DNA from: an uncultured Lachnospiraceae bacterium
Lineage (GTDB): Bacteria; Bacillota_A; Clostridia; Lachnospirales; Lachnospiraceae
Direction: 5' to 3'
DNA: 22,616 nt
Assembly: GCA_905207905.1 (NCBI GenBank)
Contig: CAJLNC010000044.1
Location: forward strand, 1 to 22,616
Numbering within the stretch: position 1 is the stretch's first letter; every line of letters begins with the position of its first letter. The position numbers and the translations under genes were made by a program. The notes beneath the pieces are model-generated. The model saw nothing but the letters and a program-made list of their open reading frames with translations, searched no databases and was not told the origin of the DNA. Below are positions 1 through 8,103 of the stretch, piece by piece.

Positions 1-48
1 TTAGAGGCTCCTGAAAAAGTTGCCGCAAAAATACTTGAATTCTTCTAA
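1..48 (+). CDS. C-terminal end of a plus-strand gene, possibly alpha/beta hydrolase (partial)
   Basis: Reading from base 1 in frame 1 gives LEAPEKVAAKILEFF followed by TAA at 46-48. The pattern of a Pro, a short amphipathic helix and a terminal hydrophobic FF resembles the last helix of alpha/beta-hydrolase-fold proteins, where a PExVa..i.eFl ending is common. That is family knowledge applied to only 15 residues, so the product is a guess. What supports coding is the clean in-frame stop placed just before a strong palindrome with a T-run (53-176) that would end the transcript. The gene converges on rsmG. The rest lies outside the window. Confidence 0.4.
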   Translation, partial: LEAPEKVAAKILEFF

Positions 49-52
49 AAAC

Positions 53-176
53 AAAAAGGAATGCTGTAAAATTTCCTGTGGTATCTTTTCGGGTAATTTT
101 CTACAAAAACGTGTTAGTTTTTGTAGAAAATTACTCGAAGAACCATTGGCTTGAATCATTTACAACATTCCTTTTT
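53..176 (+). repeat. Nested palindromic intergenic element A (also terminator-like)
   Basis: Two stacked inverted repeats are visible. The outer arms are 53-70 and 159-176 (18 bp, one mismatch at 64/165). The inner arms are 90-110 and 117-137 (21 bp, one G-T pair, 6-base loop 111-116), and pairing continues out to about 86-141. The outer right arm runs into a T-rich stretch (172-190), so on the plus strand it would act as a strong intrinsic terminator for the gene ending at 48. The outer left arm is A-rich, so it could also serve the convergent rsmG transcript. The element shares blocks with the one after gyrA (17592-17697): TGGTA, TTCGG, ATTTTCT, AGAAAAT and CTCG occur in the same order. The bases between it and rsmG (177-341) hold no gene that I can support. 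Confidence 0.7.
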
Positions 177-341
177 TTCTTTTTATTTCGTATCGTCCTG
201 ATTTGTATAAAATATAACTTTAGCATTAGTGTACAGGGGACAATACACCTCAAGCCATGAGATTTACCAAATTTTCGGTATTTCCCATGTACACGGACGC
301 TGCCTATTTAAACCAACACAATTTATCGTTCATCGTCCAAA

Positions 342-1061
342 TCACAACGGTTCTTTCGACGGTGTTCCTGATTTTCTGGGATATTTTCCAGGAGTTTTCC
401 GCACTTTGTGGATAACTATCAGAGAACGGTCTATTTCACTGCCGGGAAGCTGAAACTTCTCTACTTTTTCCACGACTCCGCCCAAAAGTTTTACTGCCCG
501 CTCTGCTTCTTTTAACTCTATATCGATATTTCCCGATTTATAAGAAACAAAATTCCCTCCTACTTTTACATAGGGAAGACAATACTCCGAGAGGGAAGAC
601 AGATTTGCCACTGCTCTGGAAACACAAAGGTCAAAATTTTCTCTGTAATCTTTATTTTTTGCCAATTCCTCCGCCCGTCCATGAATTGCAGAAATTTTTT
701 CTAATCGACATTTTTCGATTAGTTCCTGTAGAAATCGAATCCGCTTATTCAAAGAATCCAACAACAGAAACTCCGGATTCGGAAATGCAATTTTTAAAGG
801 AATTCCCGGAAATCCTGCACCGGTTCCCAGATCCAGTATTTTCTCAGTCACATTCAGATCTGACACCTTCACAACTGCCAGACTGTCCAAAAAATGCTTT
901 ACCATAACCTCTGAAAATTCTGTGATTCCTGTAAGATTCATAACTCTATTCTTTTCTGTTAAGTACTCATAATAAATTAAAAACTGCTCTATTTGTCTGT
1001 CAGAAAGAGTGATGCCAAGACTTTCACAGCCGTCTGTCAAAATTTTCGTATCGTACTCCAT
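342..1061 (-). CDS. rsmG: 16S rRNA (guanine-527-N7)-methyltransferase RsmG
   Basis: This 239-residue protein is the usual length for RsmG (GidB). It transfers a methyl group from S-adenosylmethionine to N7 of G527 in the 530 loop of 16S rRNA; loss of the enzyme gives low-level streptomycin resistance in other bacteria. The SAM-binding glycine motif DLGTGAGFPG is at residues 77-86, with an SRAVANL motif further on. The C-terminus KSGTPSKEPL is the typical end of the family. The ATG at 1061 has an AAGGAGGG ribosome site about 10 bases upstream. It is the last gene of the mnmE-mnmG-rsmG series, 123 bases after mnmG, with no evident coding content in that gap. Soj/ParB genes, which follow rsmG in Bacillus, are not next here. 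Confidence 0.95.
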   Translation of the reverse strand: MEYDTKILTDGCESLGITLSDRQIEQFLIYYEYLTEKNRVMNLTGITEFSEVMVKHFLDSLAVVKVSDLNVTEKILDLGTGAGFPGIPLKIAFPNPEFLLLDSLNKRIRFLQELIEKCRLEKISAIHGRAEELAKNKDYRENFDLCVSRAVANLSSLSEYCLPYVKVGGNFVSYKSGNIDIELKEAERAVKLLGGVVEKVEKFQLPGSEIDRSLIVIHKVRKTPGKYPRKSGTPSKEPL

Positions 1062-1184
1062 ATTCTCTAATCCCTCCTTCTATTACTGGATATCCACGCG
1101 GTTTGGAAGCGCTGCCGCATCCCGGTCTCCACAGAGCTTTTTCCTCTTATTTTCTCCTTGCCCTCAATCAGCGTATAGCGAACA

Positions 1185-3074
1185 TCAGCATTTTGGAACA
1201 CTTTCCAGATAGATCAGCAGCACAGAAAGATCTGCCGGAGATACCCCCGAAATTCTGGATGCCTGCCCCATAGACAGCGGTCTGATCTGTTTTAACTTCT
1301 GTCTGGCCTCTGTACGAAGACTGGGAACCTGATCATAGTCCAGATCTCCAGGAATTTTTTTGGTTTCTAATTTTTTAAACTGTTCCACCTGTTTTTGCTG
1401 TCTGGTAATATACCCCTCGTATTTTATATTAATATTTACCTGTTCCTGCACCTCTTCCGGTAAATCCGGCCTGCCTTCATCAATCTCTGAAAGCATCTGA
1501 TAAGTAAGCTCCGGTCTGCGAATCAGCTCTCCCAGGGTGGAAGAGGATTTCAGAGGAGTACTTTCGTGATGCTCTAAAAAGGTCTGTACCTTTTGATTGG
1601 CTCCTATATTCGCACGCTCCACTCTTCTGATCTCGTCCTTTATCTGCTCCTGTTTTTTTAAGAGACGCTCATACCTCTCTTTGGAAACCAGGCCCGCCTC
1701 ATATCCTTTTTTCATCAGCCGCATATCTGCGTTGTCCTGACGCAGAAGCAGACGGTATTCTGATCTGGAAGTCATCATCCGATAAGGCTCTCTTGTCTCC
1801 TTGGTTACCAAATCATCGATCAGAACACCTATATAACCTTCTGAACGGTCAATGATCAAAGGTTCCTTTCCTAAAATCTCCATGGCGGCATTGATTCCCG
1901 CCACCAACCCCTGAGCAGCTGCCTCTTCGTACCCGGAACTTCCATTAAACTGTCCTCCGCTGAACAATCCCCGAATTTTCTTAAACTCTAAGGTGGCGTA
2001 CAGTTGCGTGGCATCAATGCAGTCATACTCAATGGCATACGCATTCTTTACGATTTTAGCATGTTCCAGTCCAGGCACCGTATGGTACATGGCAATCTGC
2101 ACATCCTCCGGCAAAGAACTGGACATTCCTCCCACATACATTTCATTGGTAGAAAGGCCTTCCGGCTCAATGAATATCTGATGGCGCTCCTTATCTGCAA
2201 ACCGCACCACCTTATCCTCAATGGATGGACAGTATCTGGGACCTGTTCCTTCTATCATACCAGAAAAAAGAGGAGAGCGATCCAGATTGGCTCTAATAAT
2301 CTTATGAGTTTCCTCATTGGTGTAGGTCAGCCAACAGGAAACCTGATCTATCTGTACCTCCTTTGGATCTGTCTCAAAGGAAAAGGGAACGACTCTTTCA
2401 TCTCCAAACTGTTCTTCCATCTTTGAAAAATCGATGGATCTTGCATCGATTCTGGCTGGAGTCCCGGTCTTAAACCGCTGCATTTTTATTCCATGCTCCT
2501 TTAAAGAAGCCGTAAGATGATTGGCTGCCTGCAGGCCGTCAGGCCCTGTATAACTGCTTACATCCCCATAAATACACCTTGCCTTCAGATAAGTTCCCGT
2601 ACAGAGTACACACGCCTTACAGTAAAAAATGGCTCCGGAATACGTCTTTACTCCAACGATCTTTCCATCTTCCGTGAGAATATCCGTCACTTCCATCTGT
2701 CGGATAGACAGATGCTCCGTATTTTCCAAAGTCTGGCGCATCCGGCGGCTGTACTCCGCCTTATCTGCCTGGGCCCGCAGAGAATGAACCGCAGGACCCT
2801 TGGACTTGTTCAGCATTTTGGACTGAATAAAGGTCTTATCAATGGTTTTTCCCATCTCTCCGCCAAGGGCATCCAATTCTCTCACCAAATGCCCCTTTGA
2901 ACTTCCTCCGATGTTGGGATTGCAGGGCATCAGGGCGATACTGGCAACGCTTACTGTAAAGATCACGGTCTCCAGCCCCAGCCTGGCACAAGCTAAGGCC
3001 GCCTCACAGCCTGCGTGGCCTGCTCCTACTACCACCACATCCACCGTTTCCTCATAATATCTTCCATCCATCAT
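1185..3074 (-). CDS. mnmG: tRNA uridine-5-carboxymethylaminomethyl modification enzyme MnmG (GidA)
   Basis: MnmG is the FAD- and NADH-using partner of MnmE. Together they install the carboxymethylaminomethyl (or aminomethyl) group on U34 of tRNAs that read split codon boxes. The Rossmann FAD motif [13 protein letters not shown] sits at the N-terminus (about residues 14-26), [17 protein letters not shown] follows, and the C-terminal helical MnmE-binding part ends [15 protein letters not shown]. At 629 residues it matches the family (about 630). Three ATGs are clustered at 3080, 3074 and 3071. I chose 3074 because the GGAAGAGGA ribosome site ends six bases before it, whereas it abuts the ATG at 3080. 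The gene lies 45-51 bases downstream of mnmE and is probably cotranscribed with it. Confidence 0.95.
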   Translation of the reverse strand: MMDGRYYEETVDVVVVGAGHAGCEAALACARLGLETVIFTVSVASIALMPCNPNIGGSSKGHLVRELDALGGEMGKTIDKTFIQSKMLNKSKGPAVHSLRAQADKAEYSRRMRQTLENTEHLSIRQMEVTDILTEDGKIVGVKTYSGAIFYCKACVLCTGTYLKARCIYGDVSSYTGPDGLQAANHLTASLKEHGIKMQRFKTGTPARIDARSIDFSKMEEQFGDERVVPFSFETDPKEVQIDQVSCWLTYTNEETHKIIRANLDRSPLFSGMIEGTGPRYCPSIEDKVVRFADKERHQIFIEPEGLSTNEMYVGGMSSSLPEDVQIAMYHTVPGLEHAKIVKNAYAIEYDCIDATQLYATLEFKKIRGLFSGGQFNGSSGYEEAAAQGLVAGINAAMEILGKEPLIIDRSEGYIGVLIDDLVTKETREPYRMMTSRSEYRLLLRQDNADMRLMKKGYEAGLVSKERYERLLKKQEQIKDEIRRVERANIGANQKVQTFLEHHESTPLKSSSTLGELIRRPELTYQMLSEIDEGRPDLPEEVQEQVNINIKYEGYITRQQKQVEQFKKLETKKIPGDLDYDQVPSLRTEARQKLKQIRPLSMGQASRISGVSPADLSVLLIYLESVPKC

Positions 3075-3125
3075 GCCCATTCCTCTTCCATCTCGCTTCT
3101 GTTTTGTTATTTACAGAATCTATCT

Positions 3126-4505
3126 TTATTTTCCCATACAGAATTTTCCGAATATTTCATTTACCAGGTCTTCTCCCACCGTCTCTCCGGTGATCTCTCC
3201 CAACTCCTCATAGGCATTCATCAGATCTATGGAGAAAAAATCCTCCGGCATCTGCATACTAATGCTGTTCTCCACCTGTTTCAAACTTTCCAGCGCATGA
3301 ATCAGCGAATACTTCTGCCTTACATTCGTAATAAACACCTGATCGTTAAAACTGATCTCTCCCTGATAAAAAAGCTCCTTTACATATTGCTCCAACTGAT
3401 CAATGCCGCTTCCGTCCTTGGCAGAGATGGGAATGATCTGATGATCCGGAATCCTCTTTTTCAGCTCCTCCTCTGACGTAACAGTGGGAAGATCCGTCTT
3501 ATTCTGCAGCACCACAGCCTTCCGACCCGCCAATGCTTCTATGATCTTTTCATCATTTTCATCTATTCTGGTGGAGGAATCTACCACGTAAATGATCAGA
3601 TCCGCCGTCTCCATAGTTTCTTTGGCTTTTTTCACACCGATCTGTTCCACATAATCTTCTGTCTGACGAATGCCGGCAGTATCTGTCACATTCAGAGTAA
3701 TTCCATTTAACTGGATCGTCTCTGTGAGAACATCTCTTGTAGTTCCTGCAATATCCGTCACAATAGCCCGCTCCTCACCTAAAAGGGAATTTAAAAGAGA
3801 GGACTTTCCTGCATTCGGCTTTCCTACAATGACAGTTTTTACTCCTTCCTTCATCAGCCGTCCATTGTCCGATGAATCAATCAGCTTCTGAATCTGCTCC
3901 ATCCATTTTTTTATTTCTCCCTGAAGCTGTTTGGGATATCCTTCTAAACTGATATGTTCCGGATCATCCAGCGCTGATTCTATAAAAGCAATCTGATAGA
4001 TGATCTGACTTCTCAGCTCCTTAATGGCAGTCTGAAGCGTTCCCTTTAACTGGCTGATAGAACTTTGCAGAGCATATTCGTTCTTGGCCTGTATCACATC
4101 CATCACAGCCTCCGCCTGAGACAGATCAATACGGCCATTCAAAAAAGCCCGTTTTGTAAACTCTCCCGGCTCGGCTGGCCGGGCGCCGTTTTTTAATACC
4201 GTCTCCAAAACACGCTTCATCGCATAAACGCCGCCATGACAATGAATCTCAACCGTATCCTCTGCGGTAAAGCTTCTGGGTCCTCTCATCAAGAGCACCA
4301 GAACCTCATCCACCACTTCTTTTCCATCCTGGATAAATCCGTACTGGATGGTGTGGGAGGGCTGATCTGACAGTCTTTTTTCTTTTCCCTTTGCATGATA
4401 CACACGATCAGCAACAGCAAACGCTTCCCCGCCGCTGATTCGGATAATTCCAATTCCCGACTGGCTCACTGCTGTAGATATCGCTGCTATGGTATCCTTT
4501 TTCAT
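3126..4505 (-). CDS. mnmE: tRNA modification GTPase MnmE (TrmE)
   Basis: MnmE binds 5-formyl-tetrahydrofolate and GTP and works as a complex with MnmG on tRNA wobble U34. The 459 residues equal the Bacillus length. The N-terminal folate/dimerisation domain (about 1-120) is followed by helices and an inserted G domain: G1 GKPNAGKSS at 228-236, G2 in DIAGTTRD, G3 DTAGIR at 275-280 and G4 NKTD at 335-338. The C-terminus is FCMGK, where the catalytic Cys (456) of the family's C-x-G-K ending is kept. The start ATG at 4505 has a near-perfect AAGGAGG site with a short spacer. A promoter and a hairpin leader lie upstream (4564-4639). Confidence 0.97.
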   Translation of the reverse strand: MKKDTIAAISTAVSQSGIGIIRISGGEAFAVADRVYHAKGKEKRLSDQPSHTIQYGFIQDGKEVVDEVLVLLMRGPRSFTAEDTVEIHCHGGVYAMKRVLETVLKNGARPAEPGEFTKRAFLNGRIDLSQAEAVMDVIQAKNEYALQSSISQLKGTLQTAIKELRSQIIYQIAFIESALDDPEHISLEGYPKQLQGEIKKWMEQIQKLIDSSDNGRLMKEGVKTVIVGKPNAGKSSLLNSLLGEERAIVTDIAGTTRDVLTETIQLNGITLNVTDTAGIRQTEDYVEQIGVKKAKETMETADLIIYVVDSSTRIDENDEKIIEALAGRKAVVLQNKTDLPTVTSEEELKKRIPDHQIIPISAKDGSGIDQLEQYVKELFYQGEISFNDQVFITNVRQKYSLIHALESLKQVENSISMQMPEDFFSIDLMNAYEELGEITGETVGEDLVNEIFGKFCMGK

Positions 4506-4563
4506 ACAGTCCTCCTTTTTCCTCTATTTCTATTTTATTTATCAAGTATCTTCTAAACGCAGC

Positions 4564-4599
4564 ATCTTCTGCTTTTTCCTCTCACAAAAGGCAGAAGAT
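4564..4599 (-). promoter_or_regulatory. Hairpin in the mnmE 5' leader with a possible alternative partner
   Basis: A perfect 9-bp inverted repeat (ATCTTCTGC at 4564-4572, GCAGAAGAT at 4591-4599) lies almost at the predicted transcript 5' end. A second plus-strand copy of ATCTTCT at 4548-4554 could pair with the same arm, giving two mutually exclusive folds. No known riboswitch or T-box motif was recognised. Confidence 0.5.
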
Positions 4600-4610
4600 C
4601 AGCGAAATTA

Positions 4611-4639
4611 ATGATAGCATCATTTCATTTTTCTTGCAA
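4611..4639 (-). promoter_or_regulatory. Predicted housekeeping promoter of mnmE-mnmG-rsmG
   Basis: On the minus strand, -35 TTGCAA (4634-4639) and -10 TATCAT (4611-4616) are separated by exactly 17 bases. The predicted start is near 4604, about 100 bases before the mnmE ATG. Confidence 0.65.
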
Positions 4640-4770
4640 CAGAAAAGATCCGGACAAATCACTTATATGTCTTCCTCCTGCTGTCCCTTCCTTCATAAAT
4701 TCTGAGATCTTTGTGTAAAATCAATCCTTATCCATTTTTCTGGTTTCAATGCCTGGAACCGCTGAATATC

Positions 4771-4804
4771 AAAAAAGGCGCCTGCCTGATGATGCCTGTT
4801 TTTT
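4771..4804 (-). terminator. Probable terminator of the rpmH-jag operon
   Basis: On the minus strand the stem AGGC...GCCT is flanked by A6 before and T6 after (GCCTTTTTT at 4771-4779 read on the minus strand), with one bulged base at 4798. It is followed by no gene for 260 bases. The loop of about 14 bases is G/C-rich and could extend the pairing. Confidence 0.55.
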
Positions 4805-4945
4805 AACCGGACACACAATGGCAGAAGCCTTTTTCATATTTCTTATAACTCTCTTTTGACTGTTTTACCGCGTTTTTCACTGATGCCAGACTGCCCGCAA
4901 AAATGCTGCCTGTTTTTCAGCAATATCCGGAACTCTTTCACCAAA

Positions 4946-4962
4946 CAGAACGAACCGTTCTG
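4946..4962 (-). repeat. Short palindrome just downstream of jag
   Basis: CAGAACG-AAC-CGTTCTG is a perfect 7-bp inverted repeat with a 3-base loop, starting 13 bases after the jag stop on the minus strand. It lacks a T-run. It may stabilise the mRNA 3' end or be an operator-like site; the function is unknown. Confidence 0.4.
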
Positions 4963-4974
4963 CATCCCAAACGC

Positions 4975-6147
4975 CTAAAATTCTCTCAGCTTCTCTTCCT
5001 GTTCAGAGAAATCCTGCTGAAAAACTTCCTTTACTTCTTTAATCTCTTTTTCTTCTCTCTGCTCTCTTGGCGCCCGCTCTTTGTTACTGTGATAAGCGTT
5101 TCTCTCCCTCTTTTTCAGAGTAACTACTACTTTTCTGCAAGGTTCTTCTCCTTCGCTGTGAGTGGTTACGTAGGGATCATTCTGAAGAGCAGAATGGATG
5201 ATTCTTCTCTCATAAGGATTCATAGGCTCCAGATACACTGGTCTTCTGGTCTTTTTCACCTTAAAAGCAATATTTTTAGCCAGGTTTTCCAGCGTAGCTT
5301 TTCTTCTGTTTCTGTAATTTTCTGTATCCAGTTTTACCCGGACGTAGGAGGATTTTCCTTTGTTCACTACCAGACTTACCAGATACTGGATAGAATCCAG
5401 AGTCTGCCCTCTCTTTCCGATGAGAACGCCCATATCGTCTCCGGAAATATCCACATTCAGAGTATCGTCGCTAAACTCCGCATGAATTTCCACCTGCATA
5501 TCCATGGTAGCAAACAGATTCTTCAAAAATTCTTCTGCTCTCTGCTCCACTTCCTTTGGGTCTGCTGGAGTCTTTGGAGTTTTTACAACGCTCTCCGCTC
5601 TTGAAATTTCTTTTGTTTCTTTCTCCAGATCTGTTTTTTCCTTGACAGCCTCTATCTCTTCTTTAAAACTTTCTTTTGGAACTTTGGTTATGTCTCCTGT
5701 TTCTCTGGAAAAATTCTTGGAAGTTTTGGCTATCTCCTTGTTTTCTTTGGAGAAATCCCTGACAGCGTCCTTTCCTTCCTTCTGATCTTTCTTAATTTCC
5801 TTTTTCCCATCTTTCCTAAGCTCTTTTTCCGGCTTTTTAGTTTCCTCTAAGGTCTTCTTTCCCTCTTTTGCCGGCCTGTCAGAGTGCTCTTCCTTTACAG
5901 GTTTTTTAAAGGATTTTTTGGGAGCTGTCTCTTTCCTGTTTCCAAAAACTTCATTAATGATATCTTCATCTGTTTTCTTTTTTCTTGCTTCAATTACTGC
6001 TTTTTTCGCTCCGATTCCTAAAAATCCCTTAGTCTCTTTCTCGATCACCTTATATTCCACATTGTCACTGCTAGTTCCGAGCTGGATGGAAGCTTCCAAA
6101 ATAGCGTCCTCCACTGTCTTCGCAGTTACTCTAATATAATCTTCCAC
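4975..6147 (-). CDS. khpB: RNA-binding protein KhpB/Jag (SpoIIIJ-associated) with long charged linker
   Basis: KhpB (Jag) is a cytoplasmic RNA-binding protein encoded next to yidC and linked in other Firmicutes to cell elongation and to SpoIIIJ. Three domains are visible: Jag-N (residues 1 to about 56, with the GFLGIGAKKA motif), a KH domain (about 205-280, GKRG loop at 244-247) and an R3H domain (about 285-345, Arg314-x3-His318). Between Jag-N and KH is a linker of roughly 140 residues made mostly of Lys, Glu, Asp, Ser and Thr. This brings the protein to 390 residues, against about 208 in Bacillus. The C-terminal 40 residues are also highly charged. The start is GTG at 6147, preceded by AGGGGGAAAGAG. 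It follows yidC by 12 bases, so they are cotranscribed. Confidence 0.93.
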   Translation of the reverse strand: MEDYIRVTAKTVEDAILEASIQLGTSSDNVEYKVIEKETKGFLGIGAKKAVIEARKKKTDEDIINEVFGNRKETAPKKSFKKPVKEEHSDRPAKEGKKTLEETKKPEKELRKDGKKEIKKDQKEGKDAVRDFSKENKEIAKTSKNFSRETGDITKVPKESFKEEIEAVKEKTDLEKETKEISRAESVVKTPKTPADPKEVEQRAEEFLKNLFATMDMQVEIHAEFSDDTLNVDISGDDMGVLIGKRGQTLDSIQYLVSLVVNKGKSSYVRVKLDTENYRNRRKATLENLAKNIAFKVKKTRRPVYLEPMNPYERRIIHSALQNDPYVTTHSEGEEPCRKVVVTLKKRERNAYHSNKERAPREQREEKEIKEVKEVFQQDFSEQEEKLREF

Positions 6148-6159
6148 TTCTCTTTCCCC

Positions 6160-7446
6160 CTACTTCTTGCTGTGAGTTTCGTTGTATTCCTTCACCATCA
6201 TAGCCTTAGATGCCAGGCTTCCAGCCTTTACATTGGAAGAAGCGCTGTTTTCCGGCAGTTTTCCAGCCTGCTTTTGCATCTCTGCCTTGGGGTTTGTCTT
6301 TCTCACATAATTATTCGTAGATCTGGTATCAATATTTCTGGTATTGATCTTTGCATTATCCACCATCTTCTGAGGAGGCAGCCCCTTCTTTTCTCTCTTC
6401 TTATTGACCTTTTCCAGGTTTTTCTTCACCAGCTCGTCCATATCAATCTTGTCAATATGCTTATTGATCACAAGCTGCTGGATACTTCGCACCACAGCAC
6501 CTGCAATCCAGTAGATACCCATACCTACCGGAAGAGTCAAACAGAACACTGCAGACATAATGGGCATAATATTGTTCATGGTCTTCATGGTGTTTGCCAT
6601 ATTATCTGCCGCGCCGTTATTATTGGTATTATTAGGTGCAGAGGAGGTGGCTGTCATAAGTTTTGCATTCAGCCACTGAGTTACCGCTGCCAGAATCGGA
6701 ATCATCAAAGCTCCGATCATCATCAGGATTGCTCCTGCCTGGAAACCGGAGATCAGAATATTCATAGGAGAATCCGCAATGTTTAATCCCAGGAAATAGT
6801 TCATATGATCCACATTGGTCTGGGTCTCCTCAATCAATCCGGACAGGCTGGGGAAATTCTCTGCCAGAGACGTCCAGTTGGAAGGCTTAAACTTATAGAG
6901 GATATCTACAATCTTGAGATTGGTCATCTCGCTCATATTGACCGCAACGGATTTAGCAGCCTCAGTCAGATAAGCTTCTGCGCCGGAGGCTCCCATCAGG
7001 GCGTTTGCCAGAGGCATAAAGGCTTCTTTTACATGGCTAACGTATGCCGGAACATTCCAGATTACCTGGTATAAGGCAAACAGAATCGGCATCTGAATAA
7101 TCAGCTGCAGACAGCTTCCCATGGGATTGACACCGTATTTTGCATAGACAGCCTGAGTCTCCTCATTCATCTTCATCATGGCTGCCTGATCCTGATTTTT
7201 GCCCTTATATTTCTTCTGAATTGCCTGAAGCTCCGGATTCATCTTGGCAGACAGCTTGGAAAACTTCTGCTGTTGAATGGTCAGGGGCGTCATAATCATA
7301 TAGATCACAATGGTAAATAAAATGATGCAGAGACCGATATTTACCAACCCGATCTGAGACTGAAGCCAGAATATAGCGTCCATAATGTAGCCCAACAGGC
7401 TAGCCACCGGCCCGATTATGAACGCGCTGCTTTTGGTTAATAACAT
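6160..7446 (-). CDS. yidC: Membrane protein insertase YidC/OxaA (SpoIIIJ type)
   Basis: YidC inserts and folds membrane proteins, alone or with SecYEG. Five hydrophobic segments are seen (near residues 10-27, 32-54, 108-128, 225-250 and 288-312), along with the cytoplasmic helical hairpin FSKLSAKMNPELQAIQKKYKGK and the PMGSCLQLIIQMPILFALYQVI segment typical of the family. At 428 residues it is longer than the Bacillus protein (about 260). The extra length is an extended external region around 135-220 and a basic C-terminal tail. No lipobox cysteine is present. The groove arginine of YidC is replaced by Tyr49. I chose ATG 7446, with AGGAGG ten bases upstream, over the in-frame TTG at 7455, which abuts that site. 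Confidence 0.95.
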   Translation of the reverse strand: MLLTKSSAFIIGPVASLLGYIMDAIFWLQSQIGLVNIGLCIILFTIVIYMIMTPLTIQQQKFSKLSAKMNPELQAIQKKYKGKNQDQAAMMKMNEETQAVYAKYGVNPMGSCLQLIIQMPILFALYQVIWNVPAYVSHVKEAFMPLANALMGASGAEAYLTEAAKSVAVNMSEMTNLKIVDILYKFKPSNWTSLAENFPSLSGLIEETQTNVDHMNYFLGLNIADSPMNILISGFQAGAILMMIGALMIPILAAVTQWLNAKLMTATSSAPNNTNNNGAADNMANTMKTMNNIMPIMSAVFCLTLPVGMGIYWIAGAVVRSIQQLVINKHIDKIDMDELVKKNLEKVNKKREKKGLPPQKMVDNAKINTRNIDTRSTNNYVRKTNPKAEMQKQAGKLPENSASSNVKAGSLASKAMMVKEYNETHSKK

Positions 7447-7470
7447 TTTTCTCAATTCCTCCTGAATAAT

Positions 7471-7689
7471 TTAAGGAACCGGATCATATCCGCCCTTTGA
7501 AAACGGATTGCACCGTAAGATTCTCCAGGCTGCCAAAATTCCACCCTTCAAAGCCCCATATTTTTCAATGGCCTCCAGGCCATACTGAGAACAGCTGGGG
7601 ATATAGGGACACTTGGTAGTCTTCATAGGAGAAATATATTTTTGGTACAACCGAATCAGTTTTATAAAAACCTTTTTCAATTTTATCAT
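7471..7689 (-). CDS. yidD: Membrane protein insertion efficiency factor YidD
   Basis: This 72-residue protein has the full YidD signature: [19 protein letters not shown], then AWRILRCNP and the C-terminal GGYDPVP. YidD is a small peripheral membrane protein that assists YidC-dependent insertion. The N-terminal amphipathic helix ([17 protein letters not shown]) fits membrane association. It starts 6 bases after the rnpA stop and ends about 24 bases before yidC, in the conserved rnpA-yidD-yidC order. Confidence 0.95.
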   Translation of the reverse strand: MIKLKKVFIKLIRLYQKYISPMKTTKCPYIPSCSQYGLEAIEKYGALKGGILAAWRILRCNPFSKGGYDPVP

Positions 7690-7695
7690 TCTTTC

Positions 7696-8103
7696 TTAAT
7701 GTTCTGTTGTTTCATCATCCCTCAAAATTTTCTGAATTTTGGCCAGATGAAGCAGTGCGCTCTCGATTTCAAAGAAATTTCTTTCTTTCGCACCAGGCCT
7801 TGCAATCACAATCATATCAAGGCCGCCAACGAATTTTTTTTCATTTAAACGATAACTTTCACGGATTAATCTGGTAAGCCGATGTCTCACAACGCTATTT
7901 CCGACTTTTTTACTTACGGATATTCCAAGGCGATTTTTCTCTGTATTTTTTCCTCCCTGGGTTTCCGCTGTCCCGGACTTGCCGGAACCTTGTTTTTTCT
8001 TATTAAAAACATACATCACCAGATATCTGTTTCCACAGGACTTTCCGTTTCGATAGATAAACTGGAAATCCTTATTTTTCTTTAATGATTCTGAAAATTC
8101 CAT
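7696..8103 (-). CDS. rnpA: Ribonuclease P protein component RnpA
   Basis: RnpA is the protein subunit that helps the RNase P RNA cleave 5' leaders from pre-tRNA. The 135 residues contain the family's NRLGISVSKKVGNSVVRHR core. The motif usually written RNRxKR reads RHRLTR here (residues 73-78), so two positions differ. Residues 35-56 form a Lys/Gly/Ser-rich insertion between two core strands that makes it longer than the Bacillus protein (about 116). I chose ATG 8103, because GGAG lies 6 bases upstream and the product then aligns with the family start. An in-frame ATG at 8148 would add 15 residues unlike the family. The gene is 210 bases downstream of rpmH. Confidence 0.93.
   Translation of the reverse strand: MEFSESLKKNKDFQFIYRNGKSCGNRYLVMYVFNKKKQGSGKSGTAETQGGKNTEKNRLGISVSKKVGNSVVRHRLTRLIRESYRLNEKKFVGGLDMIVIARPGAKERNFFEIESALLHLAKIQKILRDDETTEH

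Larger units (their letters stand above)
4506..4974. other. Intergenic region between jag and mnmE (469 bases)
   Basis: No convincing gene was found on either strand. On the minus strand it holds, in transcription order, a small palindrome just after jag (4946-4962), a terminator-like hairpin (4771-4804), the mnmE promoter (4611-4639) and an inverted-repeat leader (4564-4599). The stretch 4805-4945 has no feature I can interpret. Confidence 0.6.

Noticed and set aside
53..176. CRISPR or tandem repeat array at the palindromes
   Set aside because: There are only two dissimilar nested arms with no regular spacers; it is a hairpin structure.
78..453. Two small plus-strand ORFs at the left edge
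   Set aside because: The first is built from the palindromic element A, and the second runs antisense into the rsmG 3' end; neither has a ribosome site.
1062..1184. Possible small gene between mnmG and rsmG
   Set aside because: No frame with a ribosome site and sensible length was found in this 123-base gap.
4903..5604. Long plus-strand ORF (233 residues) opposite jag
   Set aside because: It lies antisense to the Lys/Glu-rich Jag gene, is full of Phe/Leu/Ser from pyrimidine-rich codons, and resembles no family.
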